Below, piece after piece: positions 59,096-64,000 of a stretch of DNA of 64,000 bases. The position numbers were made by a program, and so were the translations under genes. Every line of letters starts with the position of its first letter. Position 1 is the stretch's first letter. Origin of the DNA: Candidatus Phosphoribacter hodrii (GTDB lineage Bacteria; Actinomycetota; Actinomycetes; Actinomycetales; Dermatophilaceae); assembly GCA_016707175.1 (NCBI GenBank), contig JADJIB010000002.1:310001-374000 (forward strand), read 5' to 3'. The notes under the pieces were generated by a model. It did not search any database, was not told the origin of the DNA, and saw only the letters and a program-made list of their open reading frames with translations.

Positions 59096-62000
59096 ATGAC
59101 CGACGTCAACCCCGTCGCCGTCGTCGGCATCGCGGCCATCATGCCGATGGCCCCTGACGCCGATGCCTTCTGGGCCAACATCACGGGAGGGCGGTACTGC
59201 GTCACCGACGTGCCGCCGGAGCGCTGGAACCCCGCGCTCTACTACTCCCCCGATCACTCGGCCCGGGACAAGACGTACTCGACGATCGGCGGCTGGGTCC
59301 GCGAGTTCGAGTGGGACCCGATCCGGTGGAAGTTGCCCATCCCGCCGACGGTGTCGGCGCAGATGGACCAGGGTCAGCGGTGGGCGCTGTCGGCGGCCCG
59401 CCGGGCCCTCATGGATGCCGGGTGGCCCAAGTGGTCGGTCGACAGCGACAAGGTGGCGGTGATCCTCGGCAACGCCATCGGCGGCGAGAAGCACTACCTG
59501 TCGAGCATGCGCATCCAACTGCCCGAGGCGCTGCGGCGGGTTGCCGAGTCGGCGACCCTGCAGACCCTCCCGGCCGACATGCAGCACAAGATCGTCGAAG
59601 AGGCCCGGGCGCTCTACCTGGACAACATGTTCGAGATCACCGAGGACACCATGCCCGGTGAGTTGTCCAACGTCATCGCCGGCCGGATCGCCAACGTGCT
59701 CAACCTGCGCGGCCCCAACTACACGACCGACGCCGCCTGCGCGTCCGGCCTGGCCGCGCTCAACTCCGCGATCCTCGGCCTCAACGACCACCAGTACGAC
59801 GCGGTGATCACCGGTGGCGTCGACCGCAACATGGGTGTCGACGCCTTCGTCAAGTTCTGCAAGATCGGTGCCCTGTCGGCCACCGGCACCCGGCCCTTCG
59901 ACGCCGGCGCCGATGGCTTCGTCATGGGTGAGGGCGCAGCCTTGTTCGTCCTCAAGCGGCTCGCCGACGCCGAGCGCGACGGCGACAAGATCTACTCCCT
60001 CATCCTCGGCATCGGTGGCTCGTCCGACGGCAAGGGCAAGGGCATCACCGCCCCCAACCCGGTCGGGCAGAAGCTCGCCATCTCTCGGGCCTGGGAGCGC
60101 GCTGGGGTCGACCCGTCCTTGGCCACCGCGATCGAGGCGCACGGCACCTCGACCCGCGTCGGCGACGCTTCCGAGTTGGAGAGCGTCCTGGCGATCTTCG
60201 GCGCGGCCGGGGCCAAGCCCGGCTCGATCGCCCTCGGCTCGGTGAAGTCGAACATCGGCCACCTCAAGGCCGCCGCAGGCACCGCTGGCCTGTTCAAGAT
60301 GGTCAGGTCGCTGCACGAGAAGGTCCTCACCCCCTCGCTCGGCTTCGTCACCCCCAACGAGAACGTCGACTGGGACCGGCACCCGTGCAAGGTCAACACG
60401 ACCCTGCGCCCATGGGACAACGCAGGCCCCGACGGCGTCCGTCGCGGTGGCGTCTCCGCCTTCGGCTTCGGCGGCACCAACTTCCACGTCGTCGTCGAGG
60501 AGTACATCCCCGGCCGGCACAAGGCCCAGCCGAAGACCTTCGCCTCCGCCGCGCTCCCCCAGGCCGCCGCGACGTATGCCGCGTCCGCCCCGTCCGCAGG
60601 CGTCACCGCCTCCGTGGCGGCCGGCCCGAGGAAGGCTCCGCTGCGCGGTGCTCTCGTGCTTGGTGGCCGTGACGACGCCGACGTGCTGGCGCAGGTCCAG
60701 GCCGTGCTGGCCCAGGCCCAGGCGGGCACCGCCCCGGCGATCGTCGCTCCCGACCCGGCGCTGGCCGATGCGGCCGTGCGCGTGGCCGTCGACTATGCCG
60801 ACGCCAAGGACCTCGCGGGCAAGCTCGACAAGCTCGCCAAGGGGCTCGCCTCGGGCAACCCGGCGATCTTCAAGATGCTCCGCCAGCAGGGCGTCTTCCT
60901 CGGTCGTGGCCCGGCTCCCAAGGTGGCCTTCCTCTACACCGGCCAGGGCAGCCAGTACGTCAACATGCTCAAGGGCCTCAACTCAGAGCCCATCGTCAAG
61001 GCGACGTTCGACGAGGCTGACAAGGTCATGACCCCGCTGCTCGGCCGCCCGTTGACCTCGTTCATCTACGTCGACGGCAACGACGAGAAGGCGGTCAAGG
61101 CCGCCAACAAGCAGCTCATGCAGACCGAGATCACCCAGCCGGCCGTGCTCGCAACTGACCTGTCGCTCACCCGTCTGCTCGCGGCATACGGCATCGCTCC
61201 TGACATGGTCATGGGCCACTCCCTCGGTGAGTACGGCGCGCTGGTCGCCGCCGGCTCGCTCACCCTCGATGCCGCCATGGAGGCGGTCAGCGCCCGAGGC
61301 CGCGAGATGGCCAAGGTGTCCATGGAGGACAACGGCGCGATGGCTGCCGTCTTCGGCCCGTTGGACGAGATCCAGCGCACCGTCGACGCCGCCGAGGGCT
61401 ACGCCGTGGTCGCCAACATCAACTCCTACAACCAGGCGGTTGTCGGCGGCGCCACCAAGGCCGTCGAGACGATCATGGAGCAGTTCGTCGCGAAGGGCAT
61501 CAACGCCATTCGGATCCCGGTGAGCCACGCCTTCCACACCTCGATCGTCGCCCCCGCGTCGGTGCCGTTCGTCAACGCCCTGCGTCGGCTCAACCTGGTC
61601 GGCCCGAAGCTGCCGATCGTCGCCAACGTCACCGGCGAGTTCTACCCCGCCGACGCGAGCACCGAGACGATGCTCGACTACACGGGCAAGCAGATCGCCT
61701 CACCGGTGCAGTTCGTCAAGGGCCTGCAGACCCTGTATGCCGCCGGCGCCCGCGTCTTCGTCGAGGTCGGCCCCAAGAAGGCCCTGCACGGCTTCGTCGA
61801 GGACGTCCTCGGCAGCCACCACGACGACGTGCTCGCCCTCTTCACCAACTTCCCGAAGCTCGCCGACGACGCCGCGTTCAACCAGGCCCTCTGCGGTCTG
61901 TATGCCGCCGGGCTGGGTCTGCGCCCGGCCGCTCCGGTCGCTGCCCCCGTGGCAGCGGCTCCGGTGGCCGCTGCGTCAGCCGCCGCGCCGGTCGTGACCA

Positions 62001-64000
62001 CCTCCGTTTCGGCGGCCCCCGGCGCCGCTGCGAGTGCTGCCGGAACCCCCTCGGACTCGGTCATCACCGAGTTGGGCAAGCTCTTCGCCGGTGTCCTCGA
62101 GCAGGGCATGAAGCTCTACGGCTTCCCGGGCGGTGCCGCAGGCGCCCCCGGTGCTGGCGACACGGCATACCCTGCGGCGGCCCCGGCCGCATCAGAAGGT
62201 GCGCCGACCGCCCCCGCGCAGGAGCCGGTCGTCATCAGCGGCGCCGGGCTCGGACTGCCCGGTGTCGACCCGATGTTCGACGACGCCAACGTCGCCCGGA
62301 TCCTCGGCGGCCAGCAGTTCATCAGCCAGCTCCCGGCGACCGTCCGCACCAAGATGGCCCGGATGCGGGTCACCCGACTGGTCAAGGACGCGGCTACGGG
62401 GTCGGGCAGCTTCCAGGTCATCGACAACGAGGCCGACGTCGTCAAGCTCGCCGGACAGCACGCCCCGCTGGACGTCGTCAAGCAGTACGGCATCGACCCG
62501 GGCCGCGACGCCGCCCTCGACACGACCACGCGGATGGCCCTCGGGGCCGGCTTCGACGCGCTGCGTGACGCGGGCATCCCGCTCGTCATGCACTACAAGA
62601 AGACGACCATCGGCTCGCAGTTGCCCGACCGTTGGGGCCTGCCGCACTCGATGCGCGACGACACCGGGATCATCTTCGCCTCGGCGTTCCCCGGCTACCA
62701 CAACCTCATCGACGAGGTCAGCCACTACAGCGAGGACCGCGCCCGCCGCGAGCACCTGCTCGCCCTCGAAGGCGTCCGGACCCACCTCAATGGCAGCGAG
62801 CCGGTCTGCGCCGAGATCGACGCCCTCATCGCCCAGCTCAAGCGTGAGCTCGACGAGAACCCGTTCGACTTCGACCGCCGGTTCCTCTTCCGGGTGCTGT
62901 CGATGGGGCACTCGCAGTTCGCCGAGATCATCGGCGCCCGCGGCCCCAACACGCAGGTCAACGCGGCCTGCGCCAGCACCACCCAGGCCGTCTCGATCGC
63001 CGAGGACTGGATCCGCTCCGGGCGGGCCCGTCGGGTCATCGTCATCTCCGCTGACGACGCCACTGGCGAGCAGCTCATGCCTTGGGTGGGCACCGGCTTC
63101 CTCGCCTCCGGCGCGGCCGCCACTGACGAGCGGGTCGAAGATGCGGCCACGCCGTTCGACCGGCGTCGGCACGGCATGATCATCGGCGCGGGTGCGGCGG
63201 CCCTGGTCGTCGAGTCGGCCGAGGCCGCTCGCGAGCGTGGCATCCAGCCGATCGCCCAGGTGCTTGGCGCGGTCATCGCCAACAGCGCCTTCCACGGCAC
63301 CCGGTTGGACATCGACCACATCAGCGGCGTCATGGAGACCGTTGTCACCGAGGCCGAGCGTTGGGGCATCGACCGGCACGCGATCGCGCCGTCGTTGATG
63401 TTCATGTCGCACGAGACCTACACCCCGGCCCGTGGCGGCAGCGCCGCGGCCGAAATCAACGCCCTGCGCAAGGCCTTCGGAGCCGATGCCGACAAGATCG
63501 TCATCACCAACACCAAGGGCTTCACCGGTCACGCCATGGGCGCCGGTGTCGAGGACGTCGTCGCGGTCAAGGCCTTGGAGACAGGGCTCGTGCCGCCGGT
63601 TCCCAACTACAAGGAGCCCGACCCCGACCTGGGCAACCTCAACCTGTCCAAGGGTGGTTCCTACCCGGTGGGCTACGCCCTGCGCCTGGCGGCGGGCTTC
63701 GGCTCGCAGGTTGCCATGTCGCTGCTGCGTTACGTCCCCATGCCCGACGGTCGTCGGCGCGCCCCCAACGAGTTGGGTTACGCCTACCGGATCGTCGACC
63801 AGGCCGCGTGGCAGCGTTGGCTGGACTCGCTGTCCGGCCACACCGGCAGCCAGCTCGAGGTCGACCACCGTCGGCTGCGGATCGTCGACGTCGGCGCGCC
63901 CGCGGTCGCGGTCGTCTCCACCACCTCGGTGCCGGTCCCGTATGCCGCGATGAACCGTTCCACGGGCAGCGCACCTGCTGCTGCGGTTGCGGTCGCGCCC
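59096..64000 (+). CDS. Pfa/PUFA-type iterative synthase, KS-AT-KS part, 3' end missing
   Basis: A single frame stays open from ATG 59096 (GGAAGGA upstream) to the window's end: at least 1635 codons and no stop, so the gene continues. KS1 (about 1-455) has Cys215 (DAACASGLAAL), EAHGTSTRVGD and KSNIGHLKAAAG, and its start (VTDVPPERWNPALYY, DKTYSTIGGWV) resembles PfaA-type synthases of polyunsaturated or secondary lipids. AT (about 611-890) has Ser709 (GHSLGEYGALV) and AFHTSIV. An Ala/Pro linker (about 930-1040) follows, then a divergent KS2 (about 1040-1540) with Cys1292 (NAACASTTQAV), MFMSHETYTPARGGSAA and NTKGFTGHAMG. No ACP or reductase domain is seen yet. The product is unknown. Confidence 0.9.
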   Translation, partial: MTDVNPVAVVGIAAIMPMAPDADAFWANITGGRYCVTDVPPERWNPALYYSPDHSARDKTYSTIGGWVREFEWDPIRWKLPIPPTVSAQMDQGQRWALSAARRALMDAGWPKWSVDSDKVAVILGNAIGGEKHYLSSMRIQLPEALRRVAESATLQTLPADMQHKIVEEARALYLDNMFEITEDTMPGELSNVIAGRIANVLNLRGPNYTTDAACASGLAALNSAILGLNDHQYDAVITGGVDRNMGVDAFVKFCKIGALSATGTRPFDAGADGFVMGEGAALFVLKRLADAERDGDKIYSLILGIGGSSDGKGKGITAPNPVGQKLAISRAWERAGVDPSLATAIEAHGTSTRVGDASELESVLAIFGAAGAKPGSIALGSVKSNIGHLKAAAGTAGLFKMVRSLHEKVLTPSLGFVTPNENVDWDRHPCKVNTTLRPWDNAGPDGVRRGGVSAFGFGGTNFHVVVEEYIPGRHKAQPKTFASAALPQAAATYAASAPSAGVTASVAAGPRKAPLRGALVLGGRDDADVLAQVQAVLAQAQAGTAPAIVAPDPALADAAVRVAVDYADAKDLAGKLDKLAKGLASGNPAIFKMLRQQGVFLGRGPAPKVAFLYTGQGSQYVNMLKGLNSEPIVKATFDEADKVMTPLLGRPLTSFIYVDGNDEKAVKAANKQLMQTEITQPAVLATDLSLTRLLAAYGIAPDMVMGHSLGEYGALVAAGSLTLDAAMEAVSARGREMAKVSMEDNGAMAAVFGPLDEIQRTVDAAEGYAVVANINSYNQAVVGGATKAVETIMEQFVAKGINAIRIPVSHAFHTSIVAPASVPFVNALRRLNLVGPKLPIVANVTGEFYPADASTETMLDYTGKQIASPVQFVKGLQTLYAAGARVFVEVGPKKALHGFVEDVLGSHHDDVLALFTNFPKLADDAAFNQALCGLYAAGLGLRPAAPVAAPVAAAPVAAASAAAPVVTTSVSAAPGAAASAAGTPSDSVITELGKLFAGVLEQGMKLYGFPGGAAGAPGAGDTAYPAAAPAASEGAPTAPAQEPVVISGAGLGLPGVDPMFDDANVARILGGQQFISQLPATVRTKMARMRVTRLVKDAATGSGSFQVIDNEADVVKLAGQHAPLDVVKQYGIDPGRDAALDTTTRMALGAGFDALRDAGIPLVMHYKKTTIGSQLPDRWGLPHSMRDDTGIIFASAFPGYHNLIDEVSHYSEDRARREHLLALEGVRTHLNGSEPVCAEIDALIAQLKRELDENPFDFDRRFLFRVLSMGHSQFAEIIGARGPNTQVNAACASTTQAVSIAEDWIRSGRARRVIVISADDATGEQLMPWVGTGFLASGAAATDERVEDAATPFDRRRHGMIIGAGAAALVVESAEAARERGIQPIAQVLGAVIANSAFHGTRLDIDHISGVMETVVTEAERWGIDRHAIAPSLMFMSHETYTPARGGSAAAEINALRKAFGADADKIVITNTKGFTGHAMGAGVEDVVAVKALETGLVPPVPNYKEPDPDLGNLNLSKGGSYPVGYALRLAAGFGSQVAMSLLRYVPMPDGRRRAPNELGYAYRIVDQAAWQRWLDSLSGHTGSQLEVDHRRLRIVDVGAPAVAVVSTTSVPVPYAAMNRSTGSAPAAAVAVAP

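Larger units (their letters stand above)
597..63950. repeat. dispersed GTATGCC/GGCATAC motif family, about 78 copies
   Basis: By eye I count about 40 copies of TATGCC (nearly all in GTATGCC(G)) and about 38 of its complement over the window, in both strands, in genes and between them, and none from 36765 to 43717. Some examples: 601, 3107, 8042, 10596, 15010, 24652, 31047, 45758, 53960, 61183, 63940. See the findings for the interpretation. Confidence 0.9.

Overview
The window is about 64 kb of high-GC DNA, dense with genes. It looks like a chromosome of an actinobacterium in Micrococcales, probably an Intrasporangiaceae-type organism (Tetrasphaera/Phycicoccus/Janibacter-like). This rests on gene content and order known from actinobacteria: a PucR-type regulator followed by fabD-fabH-acpP-fabF and DUF3145; aceE beside DUF3052 and ahpE; Nif3, zinc-ribbon, RNase H and phosphoglycerate mutase together; gluABCD; and etfBA with etfD. 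The genus assignment is inference.

Layout. 0-9.4 kb: the end of a DUF1016 nuclease, a DUF255 protein, an ApbE / FMN-binding / flavocytochrome reductase operon, a frameshifted TauE-type permease after three tandem repeats, a HAD hydrolase, proS and a yefM-yoeB toxin-antitoxin pair. 9.4-16 kb: a secreted alpha-amylase, a PhoX-like protein, a GNAT protein, and an ECF sigma factor with its membrane partner divergent from a SOD-like protein. 16-23.3 kb: ispG, hisF plus a methyltransferase, yaaA, the Nif3-to-PGM cluster, tRNA-Val, and a frameshifted ahpE. 23.5-36.5 kb: aceE, two genes bracketed by three copies of an 85-bp palindromic repeat, argG, and the type II fatty-acid operon. 36.8-43.4 kb: a lower-GC accessory island beside tRNA-Met(CAU) with secreted proteins and IS remnants. 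43.6-53 kb: iorAB, a phosphodiesterase-CapA pair, a LysM protein and the glutamate ABC transporter. 53.1-64 kb: etfB, etfA, etfD, an acyl-CoA dehydrogenase, and a very large synthase (KS-AT-KS so far) that runs off the end with no stop codon.

How the genes work together. The last block is coherent: an acyl-CoA dehydrogenase passes electrons to EtfAB, EtfD passes them to menaquinone, and the adjacent Pfa/PUFA-type synthase would make a special lipid or polyketide chain. The FasII operon supplies ordinary fatty acids.

The most unusual signal is not a gene. The heptamer GTATGCC/GGCATAC, usually within GTATGCCG, occurs about 78 times on both strands, inside and between genes, and forms the arms of some terminator-like hairpins. 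It is absent from the whole 36.8-43.7 kb island. It behaves like a genome-wide maintained sequence such as an uptake or architecture signal. Several genes also carry single-base frameshifts, which may be sequencing errors.
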